From Paraburkholderia caffeinitolerans (GTDB taxonomy: Bacteria; Pseudomonadota; Gammaproteobacteria; Burkholderiales; Burkholderiaceae), in the NCBI RefSeq assembly GCF_902859945.1, contig NZ_CADIKL010000010.1, forward strand, positions 1-64,000: a DNA stretch of 64,000 nucleotides, in the 5' to 3' direction. Within the stretch, counting starts at the first letter, position 1, and the number at the start of each line of letters is the position of its first letter. The notes below the pieces were generated by a model, which saw only the letters and a program-made list of their open reading frames with translations, was not told where the DNA came from and searched no databases. Position numbers and translations under genes: made by a program. Of this stretch, positions 25,600 through 34,991 are shown in pieces.

Positions 25600-26754
25600 T
25601 CAGCCTCCTTGCGCCCGCGCGGCGAAATCGATCACGAGATCGCGCGCGGGTTCGTCGTCCAACCGCCGCCCGAGCCAGGTCGAAAAGCCGAGCCGCCCCG
25701 CTCCGCCTGGCGCCGCGCGCGGCACCTCGGGCGCGGCCAGTTCGAGCTGCAAGTCCCAGTCGAACTCCGCGCCCACGTACTCGCGCACCCAATGCACGAG
25801 TCTCGCCGCATCCGCACCGCCGGGCAGGAACGCCTGGTAGCGCGCGAGCGGCAGCGGCCCGAGCACGATACGGAAGCTGCCTTGCGCGTCGCGCACCGCG
25901 CGGCCGAGCACCGCGCCTTCGCCGAGCGCCGCGCGCGTGCCGCGTCCGCGTCGTCCACCCTGTGCCACGCTGCGCTTGCCGGTTGCGCCGCTTGAGCCAC
26001 TTGAGCCACTTGAGCCTGGCGCGCCTCGCGCACCGATCGCGCTGCGCTGCCGTGCGTCGAGCGCGACCCAGCGCACGACATGCTCGACAATCCGCACCGG
26101 CACGCCGAAGTCATGGCGCAACATCTGTGCGAGCCCTTCGGGATTGCGTGTCTGGCGCACCCAGTGGCCCGCGTGGAAGTACTTCGCATGACGGCCAGGC
26201 GTTTCGCGCGCAGGTAACCCGGGTTCCGTGGCGCGCGCGCCGATCAGACTCGCTACATAGCCATCGAAGCGCGATGCACCGGGCCGGTCCAGGCCGACGA
26301 CCGGCTGCGCATCGGCCCACGCGCGATAGAACAGCACGAGCAGGCGATGGTGGAAGACGTCGGCGAATGCGCTCATCGATACATCGCCCACGCTGTGCGC
26401 GCGCTCGAATGCGTACTCGGTTACGTGCTGCGGCAGCGGGCCGTTGGGGCCGAACAGCCCGAAGCCCTGCACGAGCACGCGCGGCGGCGCATGTTCACCG
26501 GGCGCATCGGCGATGCCGGACACCATCGAAGATGCGAAGGAAAGCGAAGGAATCTGCCCGAGCCGCACGGGCTCCGCGCCGGGGTGTTGCGCCGCGCCGA
26601 GCCGTGCGGGCGCGCTCGCAAGCGCATCGATCCAGCGCAGCAAGTGGAACAGATCGTGTTCGGCTGGCGCGGCACGCAGCCGTTGCCAGAACGCCAGATA
26701 GCGGGCACGGTCATGCTCACTGTTTATGCTTCGATATCCTGATCGATCGTTCAT
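25600..26754 (-). CDS. tssG: TssG, T6SS baseplate
   Basis: 384 residues from ATG 26754, which overlaps the tssF stop by 4 bases. TssG forms the baseplate wedge with TssE, TssF and TssK. The family pattern is clear: DLFHLLRWIDALA near the start, then FGLFGPNGPLPQHVTEYAFE, FHHRLLVLFYRAWADAQP and DFGVPVRIVEHVVRW. A low-complexity linker, SSGSSGSSG, is encoded by a 9-base tandem repeat at 25992-26018. The last third, GPLPLARYQAFLPGG, is also typical. The gene is followed by vgrG with only 3 bases between. Confidence 0.95.
   Translation of the reverse strand: MNDRSGYRSINSEHDRARYLAFWQRLRAAPAEHDLFHLLRWIDALASAPARLGAAQHPGAEPVRLGQIPSLSFASSMVSGIADAPGEHAPPRVLVQGFGLFGPNGPLPQHVTEYAFERAHSVGDVSMSAFADVFHHRLLVLFYRAWADAQPVVGLDRPGASRFDGYVASLIGARATEPGLPARETPGRHAKYFHAGHWVRQTRNPEGLAQMLRHDFGVPVRIVEHVVRWVALDARQRSAIGARGAPGSSGSSGSSGATGKRSVAQGGRRGRGTRAALGEGAVLGRAVRDAQGSFRIVLGPLPLARYQAFLPGGADAARLVHWVREYVGAEFDWDLQLELAAPEVPRAAPGGAGRLGFSTWLGRRLDDEPARDLVIDFAARAQGG
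25604..25610 (-). promoter_or_regulatory. Ribosome binding site for the TTG start of vgrG
   Basis: AAGGAGG on the minus strand, 7 bases before TTG 25596 and directly upstream of the tssG stop codon. It makes the unusual TTG start credible. Confidence 0.75.
25992..26018 (-). repeat. 9-bp tandem repeat in tssG
   Basis: Two exact copies of TTGAGCCAC and a third differing in its last bases (TTGAGCCTG), encoding Ser-Ser-Gly units. Confidence 0.8.
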
Positions 26755-28667
26755 ATCGCAGGCCTTCGTCCCACACGAGCGGGCCATTCCGCAATCTCCC
26801 CGCGCTGCGCCGAATACAGCGCGAACTCGACAAACGCGTTGATCGACGCATACCGCGCGAAGAATTGCTCTAGCGCCGCGCCAAGCACATAAGGGCTATC
26901 GCCCGCGAAGGCGTGGTCGTCCACGGTCATCTCCACCCGCACGCCGCGCCCATAGACGAGCGGCCCCGCCACCGGCAAGCGCCTGAACACCGGTTCGCAC
27001 GCGAGCCGCCGGATGCCCCGGATGCGGCGCGCGAGCGGCGCATCCGCTGGGTCCGCGTAGATCTCCAGTTGCTCGCGCAACTGTTGCGCGCCGGCCTCGT
27101 CGTCGATATCGGCGAACGGCTGGTAGTTGAGCCCCAGATGCGCGATCAGCCGCCAGTTGGCTTCGTCTTGCGCGAGCGGCGGGCGCGGCGTCGAGGGGCC
27201 ACGCACGATACGCACGCGGCCCACCGGCGCGGAAATCTTCAGTGTGAGATCGGTCACGCCCGCAGCCGCGAGATGCAGCGGCAAGTCCCGGTTCGTACAC
27301 AGCGTATCGGCGGAAAGCAACTCGATGCGCTCATCGAACGGTGCATGCCTGCGATCGACGAGCGACACGTAGACGTCCGTGCCCGCATAGTTCGAACGCA
27401 TGCCGCCGCGCTGCGCCTGCGTACCCACGAGCCGCGTTTCGCGCCGCACAGAAAAGTACGCGCCGGATTCCTCGGCATCGCTGGCGTTCGCCATGTAGAG
27501 CGGATGGAACGCGGTTTCTCCCTGTGCGCTGCCGTTGCTCTCCGCGCCCGTGCGATGGCCGCGATGGCCGCGATGGCCGATTACGCGCTTCACCGAGAAA
27601 ATCTCATAGTCGAGCGCGCGCGTGCGGTCGACCATCAGCCGGTACTCGCTCGTGCCAGACGTCACCGGAATACGTTCCGTGCGCTTCGGAAACAGGTTGA
27701 TTGCAGGCGTGCAGTCGAGCGCGAGGTGGGTGGCGTCGATGCTGCGCTCGAGATCGGCGTCATCGCCGTCGATGAGCAGCAGCATCTCAATGCACTCGCC
27801 GCGCGACGCCTCGAACGCCTGGCGCAGGCCGCGCACGCTGAAGAAGAGATTTCGCGCCGCAAACGCGAAGTGCTCGCGCAGGATCCGATAACCCTCGAAG
27901 CCGCGCGAGCCTGGTGGGAAGAGCGCCTGGTCCGCGTCGAAACCTTCGTGAACGACGGCCTCCGGCCCGAGCGACGCGAGCCGATTGCCTTCCGCACGCT
28001 GATCGGATTCAGCGGGATCAGCGCCATCGCGCAGCACGACGCCGAGCGTGCGCGCGCACACGAGTTCTAGCAGCCGCATGGCCTGCCGTTCGGGACCGCT
28101 GAGGAAAAACGTAAGCTGATCGATGGGCAAGCGATTCAAATTTGCCCCGCCGCGCGCGCCCAGCACGATGCGCAACGCGCGTCTCGCGCCCCGGCCCGCA
28201 CCGACGCCCGCCGGCACCGGCACCAGATCGACAGCGCGCAGCACGAGCGGCCACAGCGTGACCGGCTGCGCGGTGCGAAACTCGCAGGGCGTTCCCATAC
28301 CGCGCGGCGCGGCCGCCATGAGGCTGGTCCCCGCCGGCACGGTGAAGCCCTGGCCCAGCGTGCCCTGGGCCGGATCGGCCTCGAACTGGACGATCGCCAT
28401 CGCGGGCGTGGGCGCGAGATGATCGGGATACACCACATCGAGCAGCCGCTCGGAAAAGCGCGGAAACTCGGCGTCCATCTTCAACTGCACGCGCGCGGTG
28501 AGAAAGCAGAAGCCCTCAAGCAGGCGCTCGACGAACGGATCGGCCACGTCGATGCCATGCATGCCGAGGCCGCCCGCAACTTTCGGGTACTGGCGCGCGA
28601 ACTCCGCGCCCAGCTCGCGCATATACGCGAGCTCGCGGTTGTAGTAGTCGAGAAAGCGTGCGTCCAT
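26751..28667 (-). CDS. tssF: TssF, T6SS baseplate
   Basis: 638 residues from ATG 28667, the start that gives the family N-terminus MDARFLDYYNRELAYMRELG. Other conserved parts: AEFARQYPKVAGGLGM, DPFVERLLEGFCFLTARVQ, FPRFSERLLDVVYPD and the C-terminal RGVRVEMTVDDHAF. TssF dimers with TssG form the wedge that holds the tail sheath to the spike. The longer open frame upstream to 28919 covers most of tssE in another frame and is not needed. A short Gly-His-Arg repeat is encoded by a 9-base tandem repeat at 27552-27578. It lies 14 bases after tssE. Confidence 0.95.
   Translation of the reverse strand: MDARFLDYYNRELAYMRELGAEFARQYPKVAGGLGMHGIDVADPFVERLLEGFCFLTARVQLKMDAEFPRFSERLLDVVYPDHLAPTPAMAIVQFEADPAQGTLGQGFTVPAGTSLMAAAPRGMGTPCEFRTAQPVTLWPLVLRAVDLVPVPAGVGAGRGARRALRIVLGARGGANLNRLPIDQLTFFLSGPERQAMRLLELVCARTLGVVLRDGADPAESDQRAEGNRLASLGPEAVVHEGFDADQALFPPGSRGFEGYRILREHFAFAARNLFFSVRGLRQAFEASRGECIEMLLLIDGDDADLERSIDATHLALDCTPAINLFPKRTERIPVTSGTSEYRLMVDRTRALDYEIFSVKRVIGHRGHRGHRTGAESNGSAQGETAFHPLYMANASDAEESGAYFSVRRETRLVGTQAQRGGMRSNYAGTDVYVSLVDRRHAPFDERIELLSADTLCTNRDLPLHLAAAGVTDLTLKISAPVGRVRIVRGPSTPRPPLAQDEANWRLIAHLGLNYQPFADIDDEAGAQQLREQLEIYADPADAPLARRIRGIRRLACEPVFRRLPVAGPLVYGRGVRVEMTVDDHAFAGDSPYVLGAALEQFFARYASINAFVEFALYSAQRGEIAEWPARVGRRPAI
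27552..27578 (-). repeat. 9-bp tandem repeat in tssF
   Basis: Three perfect copies of GCGATGGCC, encoding a Gly-His-Arg repeat. Confidence 0.85.
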
Positions 28668-28681
28668 AGCGTGACGTTGGT

Positions 28682-29212
28682 TCAGCGCCGTGCGCTGCCA
28701 CTGGTGGAGTCCGCGTCGCCGGACCGGCTCAGCGGGCGCAGCAGCGCGAAGCCCGAGTCCAGATCCAGATCGGTTTGCAGCAGCATCGATATCGGCGGCT
28801 CCACGCACGCGAGCCGCCCCGCAATCTCGAAGGTCAGCACGTTGTGCCGGCTCGCGCGCCGTGGGTCGCTCACACACCGCACCTCGACGCTCTCGCTTTG
28901 CAGGCGCGGCTCGAAGCACACGATGGCCTCGCGCAGCGCGTTCTCCAGGTACTGCGTATCGATGCCCGATAGCGGCGTGCCCGCGAATGCCGGCACGCCG
29001 AAGTTGAGCACCGAGCGGCCTGCTTCGGCATAACGGCGCGCATCGTGCTCATCGAGCGCGCAGGCCGTGTTCAAGAGCCACGAAAGGTCACGCAGCACCG
29101 CTTCGAGCAGCGCGCCCGCGCCATGGCCATCGTCGCGCAAACGGTCGAACAGCATCGGGCGCGCCGTGCGCCGGGGTTGGGCGCCATCCCGCTGAGCCGA
29201 ATCACTCGCCAT
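28682..29212 (-). CDS. tssE: TssE, gp25-like baseplate protein
   Basis: 176 residues with the gp25-like family layout: MLFDRLRDDG near residue 20, LLEAVLRDLSWLLNTACAL, then SVLNFGVPAFAGTPLSGIDT and a C-terminal sheath-like strand RHNVLTFEIAGRL. It anchors the first sheath ring to the wedge. The ATG at 29212 is preceded by GAGG, which lies at the hcp stop codon, so translation is probably coupled to hcp. Confidence 0.93.
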   Translation of the reverse strand: MASDSAQRDGAQPRRTARPMLFDRLRDDGHGAGALLEAVLRDLSWLLNTACALDEHDARRYAEAGRSVLNFGVPAFAGTPLSGIDTQYLENALREAIVCFEPRLQSESVEVRCVSDPRRASRHNVLTFEIAGRLACVEPPISMLLQTDLDLDSGFALLRPLSRSGDADSTSGSARR

Positions 29213-29219
29213 GCAGGCC

Positions 29220-29711
29220 TCACATTTCCGTGTTCTTCTTGATGTCCCAGCCCATCGTGACCTCGGGCCCCTTGCCGCCGTTCGCGTTCTGCTCCCAGTA
29301 CTGCTTCTTCACGCGCGCGGCCTGAAAGCCGTACTGCATCATCAGCCGGTCGGTGGCGTCGCTGGTTTCCGCGCCCACCACGCGCGCCGTGGTCACGATC
29401 ACTTCTTCGAGCGTCACGCGCGAAAATTCGATCTGGTCGCCGCCGGTCTTGCACGACGATATCTCCACTTTCGATAAGTGCTTGCCGCTCGCGCAATGCT
29501 TGATGATCGCGGGAGTGGCCTTGTCCATGAAGGCCATCACCACGAGGTCGTCGAAGTTCGCCTTGCCCGCGTTGCCGCCCCCGCCCGTGGCCATGGCCGC
29601 CGGTTGCGTCGCGCCCCAGGAAAACGACTGGATGTCACTCCAGCCGCCATGCTGCTTGTCGGCGGATTCGCCCGTTGCGCCATCCACCTTCATGAACATC
29701 GCCACGCCCAT
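29220..29711 (-). CDS. hcp: Hcp inner-tube protein (TssD)
   Basis: 163 residues. Hcp hexamers stack into the expelled inner tube and also carry small effectors. Recognisable segments: MFMKVDGATGESADKQHGGW at the start, SFSWGATQP, ANFDDLVVMAFMDKATPAI, and the C-terminal SRVTLEEVIVTTARV and TMGWDIKKNTEM. The start has an AGGAG site. No C-terminal extension, so it is a structural rather than an evolved Hcp. It sits between tssC and tssE, the usual place. Confidence 0.96.
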   Translation of the reverse strand: MGVAMFMKVDGATGESADKQHGGWSDIQSFSWGATQPAAMATGGGGNAGKANFDDLVVMAFMDKATPAIIKHCASGKHLSKVEISSCKTGGDQIEFSRVTLEEVIVTTARVVGAETSDATDRLMMQYGFQAARVKKQYWEQNANGGKGPEVTMGWDIKKNTEM

Positions 29712-29755
29712 TGTGTTTCTCCTGTTTGCTCAACCGGATTGACCAACCACCCTCA

Positions 29756-31279
29756 TCAACTGCCCGATGCCTGCAAAGCCGGCAATCGGGACACCAGCCG
29801 CAGCGACACCGTCAAGCCCTCCAACTGGTAGTGCGGCCGCAGGAAAAACCGCGCCGAGTAATAGCCGGGGTTGTCAGCCACGGCGTCCACCACCACGCGC
29901 GCCTCGGCCAGCGGCTTGCGCGCCTTGGTATCCTGCGACGAGTTCGCGGGGTCGCCATCCACGTAGTTCATGATCCAGTCGTTGAGCCAGCGCTCCATGT
30001 CCGGGCGCTCGCGGAACGAGCCCACCTTGTCGCGCACGATGCACTTGAGGTAGTGCGCGAAGCGGCTGCATGCGAACAGATACGGCAGCCGGCCCGAAAG
30101 CCGCGCGTTCGCGGTGGCGTCCGGGTCGTGGTACTCGGCGCTCTGGTAAAGCGACTGCACGCCGATGAAGGCGGCCACGTCCGAGTTCTTGCGGTGAATC
30201 AGCGGAATCAGGCCGTTCTTGGCGAGTTCCGCCTCGCGGCGGTCGCTGATCGCGATCTCGGTCGGGCATTTGAGGTCGACGCCGCCATCGTCGGTGGGGA
30301 ACGTGTGGCACGGCAGGTTCTCCACCGCCCCGCCCGACTCCACGCCGCGTATCGCCGAGCACCAGCCATAGAGCTTGAACGAGCGGTTGATGTTGGCCGC
30401 CATCGCATAGGCCGCGTTGGCCCACGTGTAGCGGTCGTGGCGCGCGCCATCGGTTTCCTCTTCGAACTCGAATTCGTCGACGGGATCGGTGCGCGCGCCA
30501 TAGGGCAGGCGCGCGAGAAAGCGCGGCATCGCCAGCCCGACATAGCGCGAGTCGTCCGATTCGCGCAGGCTGCGCCACGCGGCGTACTCGGTGTTCTGGA
30601 AGATCTTCGTGAGGTCGCGCGGGTTCGACAGCTCCTGCCACGAGTCCATCTGCATCAGCGACGACGACACCCCGCCAATGAACGGCGCATGCGCCGCGGC
30701 CGCAATCTTCGAGATCGATTGCAGCATCTCGACATCGGGCGGGCTATGGTCGAAGTAATAATCGCCCACGAGGCAGCCGAACGGCTCGCCGCCCAATTGT
30801 CCGTACTCCTCTTCGTAGACCTTCTTGAAGAGCGGACTCTGGTCCCAGGCAATACCCTTGTGACGCTTGAGCATGCGTGCGACTTCCTGCTTGCTTGCCG
30901 GCAGCACGCGAATCTTGAGCATCTCGTCGGTTTCGGTGTTGTTGACGAGGTAGTGCAGCCCGCGCCACGCCGACTCCAGGCGCTGGAAATCGGGGTGATG
31001 CAGCATTGCGTTGATCTGCGTGGACAGCTTCTCGTCGATCGCGGCAATCATCTGCCGCACGCCCTCATAGGCGTCCGAGGACAACGTTGCAGTGCGGCTC
31101 TGCTCGAGCGCCTCGCGCGCGAGCGTCTGCACCGCGGTTTGCACGGCCACGCGCGCGAGTTCGGTCTTGGGGCTGATCTCTCGTTCCAGCAGCACCGAGA
31201 ATTCGCCGCCGCTCAGCGTGGTCGCGGGCAGCGTGGCAGTGGCGCTGTGCAGCGCGCCTTGCGTCTCACTTCGGCTCAT
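29756..31279 (-). CDS. tssC: TssC, large sheath subunit
   Basis: 507 residues from ATG 31279 (GAGGAGG upstream). With TssB it builds the contractile sheath. Conserved stretches: LAREALEQSRTATL, RLESAWRGLHYLVNNTETDE, QSPLFKKVYEEEYGQLGGEP, FGCLVGDYYFDH and FAHYLKCIVRDKVGSF. The start overlaps the tssB end by 14 bases. A recycling ATPase (ClpV) would act on this sheath after contraction, but its gene is not in the window. Confidence 0.97.
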   Translation of the reverse strand: MSRSETQGALHSATATLPATTLSGGEFSVLLEREISPKTELARVAVQTAVQTLAREALEQSRTATLSSDAYEGVRQMIAAIDEKLSTQINAMLHHPDFQRLESAWRGLHYLVNNTETDEMLKIRVLPASKQEVARMLKRHKGIAWDQSPLFKKVYEEEYGQLGGEPFGCLVGDYYFDHSPPDVEMLQSISKIAAAAHAPFIGGVSSSLMQMDSWQELSNPRDLTKIFQNTEYAAWRSLRESDDSRYVGLAMPRFLARLPYGARTDPVDEFEFEEETDGARHDRYTWANAAYAMAANINRSFKLYGWCSAIRGVESGGAVENLPCHTFPTDDGGVDLKCPTEIAISDRREAELAKNGLIPLIHRKNSDVAAFIGVQSLYQSAEYHDPDATANARLSGRLPYLFACSRFAHYLKCIVRDKVGSFRERPDMERWLNDWIMNYVDGDPANSSQDTKARKPLAEARVVVDAVADNPGYYSARFFLRPHYQLEGLTVSLRLVSRLPALQASGS

Positions 31280-31823
31280 GGTCGTCCTCCTCGCTGGGGT
31301 TGCGCGCTGGCGGCGCGGCGAGCGCCTTGGGCTCCGATAGTTCGGCAAGCAACGCCGGGTCGCCCAGCGCCCGCGCGATCAGTTCCTCCGCGCCGCGCTT
31401 GCCGTCCATGTACGAAAGCAGGTTCGCAAGCTGGGTGCGCGCCTCCAGCAAGCGCCGCAGCGGCTCGACATTGCGCGCGAGCGCGGCAGGCGCGAAATCG
31501 TCGATGCTGCGAAACGCCAGCTCTACGCTCATCGTGCCGTCGCCCGTGAGCGTGTTGGGCACCTGAAACGCAAGCGCCGGAGCGATCGACTTCATGCGGT
31601 CGTCGAAGTTGTCGACGTCGATTTCCATGAAGCGGCGCTCGGCCAGATCGGGCAGCGCCTCGCCGCGGTTGCCCGCGAGATCGGCCAGCACGCCCATCAC
31701 GAAGGGCAATTGCACCTTCTGCTCAGCGCCGTATAGTTCGACGTCGTATTCGATCTGCACGCGCGGCGCGCGATTGCGCGCGATGAACTTCTGGCCGCCG
31801 TCCGATGACTTGTTACGAGACAT
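31266..31823 (-). CDS. tssB: TssB, small sheath subunit
   Basis: 185 residues beginning MSRNKSSDGGQKFIARNRAP, with VQIEYDVELYGAEQKVQLPF, VMGVLADLAGN and FMEIDVDNFDDRM, all typical of TssB. It pairs with TssC. The ATG at 31823 follows GGGAG by 9 bases; a TTG at 31832 is possible but not needed. The C-terminal tail is charged (NPSEEDDHEPK). Confidence 0.96.
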   Translation of the reverse strand: MSRNKSSDGGQKFIARNRAPRVQIEYDVELYGAEQKVQLPFVMGVLADLAGNRGEALPDLAERRFMEIDVDNFDDRMKSIAPALAFQVPNTLTGDGTMSVELAFRSIDDFAPAALARNVEPLRRLLEARTQLANLLSYMDGKRGAEELIARALGDPALLAELSEPKALAAPPARNPSEEDDHEPK

Positions 31824-31890
31824 GTGAGTCAACTCCCGCGCAATCCGTGCGCTTTAATCATTCTGTACTGCGATCGATACTCGCAATTCA

Positions 31891-32991
31891 CTACGGCGAT
31901 TCATTGCGGTTTCCGCTCAAGTGATCGAGCTCCCGCACGCTCTCCGGCGCGATGTCGCGAAAGATCTCGTAGAAGTTCAGCGAGAGCAGACGCTGCGCCC
32001 GGCGCAGAAAAATGGGCGCCGGGTGGCTCGGCTCGTGCAATTCGAGGTAGCGGCACATTTTTTCGAGGCCGAAATCGATGTCCGCTCGGCTCGAGATTTC
32101 GGCGTCGCGCCATGCCGTGCCGTTTGAGCCGTTCGTGCCGTTCGTGCCGTTCACTGCGGGCGGACCTGCTGCGCGCTGCTGCGGTAGTGCGTCTTGCTCT
32201 GCGTTTAGCGGCATGCTTTGCTCCAGGGCTTCCGGCATGGCTTGCGACCGTTGCGTCACGTCTTGCGGCAACTCGGAGACCAACGCCGCCAGCTGCCGTT
32301 CGAATGCACTCTTGTCGATCGTCCACGCCTCGCCAAGCCGCTCGCTCGTCCTGCGCCGCAAACCCTCCAGTTGCTCGCGCACCGCGAGCGCCGCCAGCAG
32401 CGCGGGGTTACCCGCCGCGTGCGCCTCGTGCAGCTCACGCAGGAGGCGCGTTCGTCCACCGGCGTAGCCACTGTTGCCAGCATCGTTTCCGCTTTCGCTC
32501 GACATCGCGCCATCGCCTTGCTGCAACAGTTCCGCCGCCGCGCTCACGCTCAGCGTGCCGATGAGCGCCTGCTCGCGCGCCGCTCGCACGCACCCTTGCG
32601 GGCCGGCCAACTCCGCCAGCGCATTGAAGCGCGGCAGCGGATCGGCCTCGTCGTCGAAGATCAGCGCCGGATGCAGCGGCTCCCAGTACGCGTCGAGCAG
32701 CGCCGATGCAAGCCGCAAACCGTCCGCATAGCCTTGCAGGCCACGGCTGTCGATCCACGCCCAGGTGAGCGGCACGACAATGCGCAAGTCCTTCGTGCGC
32801 GCGAGCAGCGCGAGCGCGAGGCGCTCCACCTCGCGCCACGCGGGCGACTGCGCGGCGATGACCACGTCGCCGTACTGCTCTTCGGGCCTCGCCGTGGCGC
32901 AGCGCTGCAACTCCAGAAAGTCCGCGTCGTATTCGAGATCCGGTCCGCACGGCGCGTCTGCGCTGATCGGTGCGAGCAGGGTGTCGATCAT
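31891..32991 (-). CDS. tssA: TssA, T6SS cap/baseplate-priming protein (ImpA_N)
   Basis: 366 residues from ATG 32991, with AAGGAG upstream. The N-terminal ImpA_N domain is clear: ISADAPCGPDLEYDADFLEL, YGDVVIAAQSPAWREVERLA, KDLRIVVPLTWAWIDSRGL and YWEPLHPALIFDDEADPLPR. A linker rich in Asn-Gly-Thr, encoded by 9-base repeats (32117-32152), precedes a short C-terminal region (ADIDFGLEKMCRYLELHEPS). TssA primes and caps tail assembly. Its C-terminal length fits the short classes. It lies 20 bases after ppkA. Confidence 0.93.
   Translation of the reverse strand: MIDTLLAPISADAPCGPDLEYDADFLELQRCATARPEEQYGDVVIAAQSPAWREVERLALALLARTKDLRIVVPLTWAWIDSRGLQGYADGLRLASALLDAYWEPLHPALIFDDEADPLPRFNALAELAGPQGCVRAAREQALIGTLSVSAAAELLQQGDGAMSSESGNDAGNSGYAGGRTRLLRELHEAHAAGNPALLAALAVREQLEGLRRRTSERLGEAWTIDKSAFERQLAALVSELPQDVTQRSQAMPEALEQSMPLNAEQDALPQQRAAGPPAVNGTNGTNGSNGTAWRDAEISSRADIDFGLEKMCRYLELHEPSHPAPIFLRRAQRLLSLNFYEIFRDIAPESVRELDHLSGNRNESP
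32117..32152 (-). repeat. 9-bp tandem repeat in tssA
   Basis: Four units of the form G(T/A)GCCGTT(T/C), two of them exact, encoding Asn-Gly-Thr units in the inter-domain linker. Confidence 0.8.
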
Positions 32992-33011
32992 CGTTCGGTC
33001 TCCTTGGCGCA

Positions 33012-34991
33012 TTACTCGAACTTGTAGCTGATTTCGAGCGGCGGGCCGCCCGCGTCGAGCGTCACGGTCCGCACGTAGGGTTGGAGCGAGCCGTTGCGGA
33101 TTTCGATGCGGTGCGTGCCCGGCGAAAGGCTCGCCGTATGGAATGGCGGGCTCACGCCGCGCCTCACGCCATCGACATAGACCTCGCCCCATGGGAGGAC
33201 CTGGAAGTGCACGCGCACGGGCCGCATCGGCGCGGGTGTGCGCACGTTGGGCGGGATGGCTGTGCGTGACGGCGCCTGGGCGATTTGCGGCTCGGAAGGC
33301 GCGGTCTGCGCAGAGTCTGCGGCTTGGGCGGTTTGCGAAGACGCGGCGGATTGATCGGTGGCGTTATCGGTGGCGTTGACGGGCTTGTCCTTGCCGGCTT
33401 GCACCTCCACCACCGTGGTGTCCGTGGTCAGGGCCGGCGTGGCGGTCGGCGTGCTGGAACCGGGGGTGGCCGCTGCGGAGGCTACCGCGCCGGGTTGCGC
33501 TTGCGCGGTCGGGTTGGCAGCGGGAGCCGCAAGCGCGAGGGTTGTTGGGTGGCTGGCCGGCGCGGCTGGAACAGCGGACGCGCTGGGGTTCGCTGCCGTC
33601 TGCGTGGTGTCTTCCGGCGCGTGGATCGCGTAGCGCAGCGCCAGAACACCCACCGCCAAAACGAGCAGCAAGACGAACGCCGGGATGCGCATCGATCGCC
33701 ATGCAAAGCGCGGCGCTAACGATTCGGATGCCGAATCATCCGGTTGCGTCGCAACCGAGGCAGCCACGTTATCAGCCGATTGCGGCTGTAGCTTTTCTGG
33801 TTCGCTCTCGCGTGGGCTGGCTTCCGGTGCCGGTACTTGCACGCTATCGGCTTGCTCCACCGCCTTCGGCTTCGCGTCCGCCGGTGCATTCGCCACGGCT
33901 TCCGGCGGCTTTTCAGCAGCGGGCGCGGGCCGATCGGGCGTCGCCGCGCGCGGAGCCGCTTCATACCCGGCAGGCACGAACACGCCCGGCGTGGGCTCGT
34001 GCAGGCCGAGCGCCAGGGCAAACGCCGCCACCGATTCGGGCCTGTCCTCTATCCGCAGCGCAAGCGCATGGTCGATGGCGGCCCGCACGCGTTCGCTGTA
34101 GTGCTCCTGTTCCGGTGCGCCTTCATTGCCAGTCTCGCGCCCCGCCAGCGGCCGGTACTGATCCTGAATGCTGCGCACCACCGCAGCCGGCGGCAGTTCC
34201 CCCGTCATCAGCTTATGCGCGAGCGCGCCCAGCGCATAGATATCGGTCCACGGCCCCTGCCTGAACGCGGGATCGTCGGTGTATTGCTCGATCGGCGCGT
34301 AGCCGGGCTTGAGCATCATCGCGGTCTCGTCGACCATGTCGCCGATCAGCTTGCGCGCCGCGCCGAAGTCGAGCAGCACCGGGTTGCCGTTGGGCAGGAT
34401 GAGAATGTTGTCGAGCGAGATGTCGCGATGAAAGCACTGCGCGCGATGCAGCACGTCGAGCGCGCCCAGCACCGCCGCCAGCATGCGCAGCAGCGCGGGC
34501 TCGCTCATGCGCTGGCCGCGCTGATGCAGTTGTTCGAGCGTCTGCCCTTCGTAATACGGCATCACCATGTAAGCGGTGCCGTGGCTCTCCCAGAAGTGCA
34601 GCACCTTCACGAGGCCCGGGTGATCGAACTGCGCGAGCAGGCGCGCTTCGTTCAGGAATGCGGCGCGCCCCGCATCGAAGGCCTGCGAGAAGCGCGCGGC
34701 GCGCAGCGCAACCGTGAAGTCGCCCGCGCGCGACGCGAGCATCGCGGGCATGTACTCCTTGACCGCGACCGCGCGCTGCAAGGTACGATCGAACGCGCGA
34801 TAGACGATGCCGAAGCCTCCCGTGCCCAACACCGAGTCGAGCTCGAAGCCGGCCAGCCGGTGCCCGTTCGGCAACGGCCGCACGCCATCGCCACCGGTTT
34901 GCACGCCCGCCTGTGAGCCGCTTTTCGAGCCGCCTTGCGAGCCCGCGCGCGCGGCGTTCGGCGCGGCTTCGGCGTAGTGCGGGTCGGTCAT
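33012..34991 (-). CDS. ppkA: PpkA-type Ser/Thr kinase with PEGA-like C-terminus
   Basis: 659 residues. Kinase domain in the N-terminal half: Gly loop GTGGFGIV (56-63), Lys78 in AVKEYMP, HRD at 188-190 with Asn194 (HRDISLDN), DFG at 208-210 and PGYAPIEQY. A long Pro/Ala/Glu linker, a single membrane segment (IPAFVLLLVLAVGVLALRYA), an Ala/Thr-rich periplasmic spacer and a PEGA-like end (QVLPWGEVYVDGVRRGVSPP) follow. It should phosphorylate Thr on the FHA protein and start T6SS firing, opposed by PppA and TagF. It overlaps tagF by ATGA. HRDIS has Ser where Lys is usual, as in some PpkA relatives. Confidence 0.93.
   Translation of the reverse strand: MTDPHYAEAAPNAARAGSQGGSKSGSQAGVQTGGDGVRPLPNGHRLAGFELDSVLGTGGFGIVYRAFDRTLQRAVAVKEYMPAMLASRAGDFTVALRAARFSQAFDAGRAAFLNEARLLAQFDHPGLVKVLHFWESHGTAYMVMPYYEGQTLEQLHQRGQRMSEPALLRMLAAVLGALDVLHRAQCFHRDISLDNILILPNGNPVLLDFGAARKLIGDMVDETAMMLKPGYAPIEQYTDDPAFRQGPWTDIYALGALAHKLMTGELPPAAVVRSIQDQYRPLAGRETGNEGAPEQEHYSERVRAAIDHALALRIEDRPESVAAFALALGLHEPTPGVFVPAGYEAAPRAATPDRPAPAAEKPPEAVANAPADAKPKAVEQADSVQVPAPEASPRESEPEKLQPQSADNVAASVATQPDDSASESLAPRFAWRSMRIPAFVLLLVLAVGVLALRYAIHAPEDTTQTAANPSASAVPAAPASHPTTLALAAPAANPTAQAQPGAVASAAATPGSSTPTATPALTTDTTVVEVQAGKDKPVNATDNATDQSAASSQTAQAADSAQTAPSEPQIAQAPSRTAIPPNVRTPAPMRPVRVHFQVLPWGEVYVDGVRRGVSPPFHTASLSPGTHRIEIRNGSLQPYVRTVTLDAGGPPLEISYKFE

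Noticed and set aside
28668..28919. N-terminal extension of tssF
   Set aside because: The extra 84 codons overlap tssE in another frame and do not match TssF; ATG 28667 gives the family start.
29711..31549. A 612-codon plus-strand frame opposite tssC
   Set aside because: Antisense to TssC, no motif and no upstream signals.
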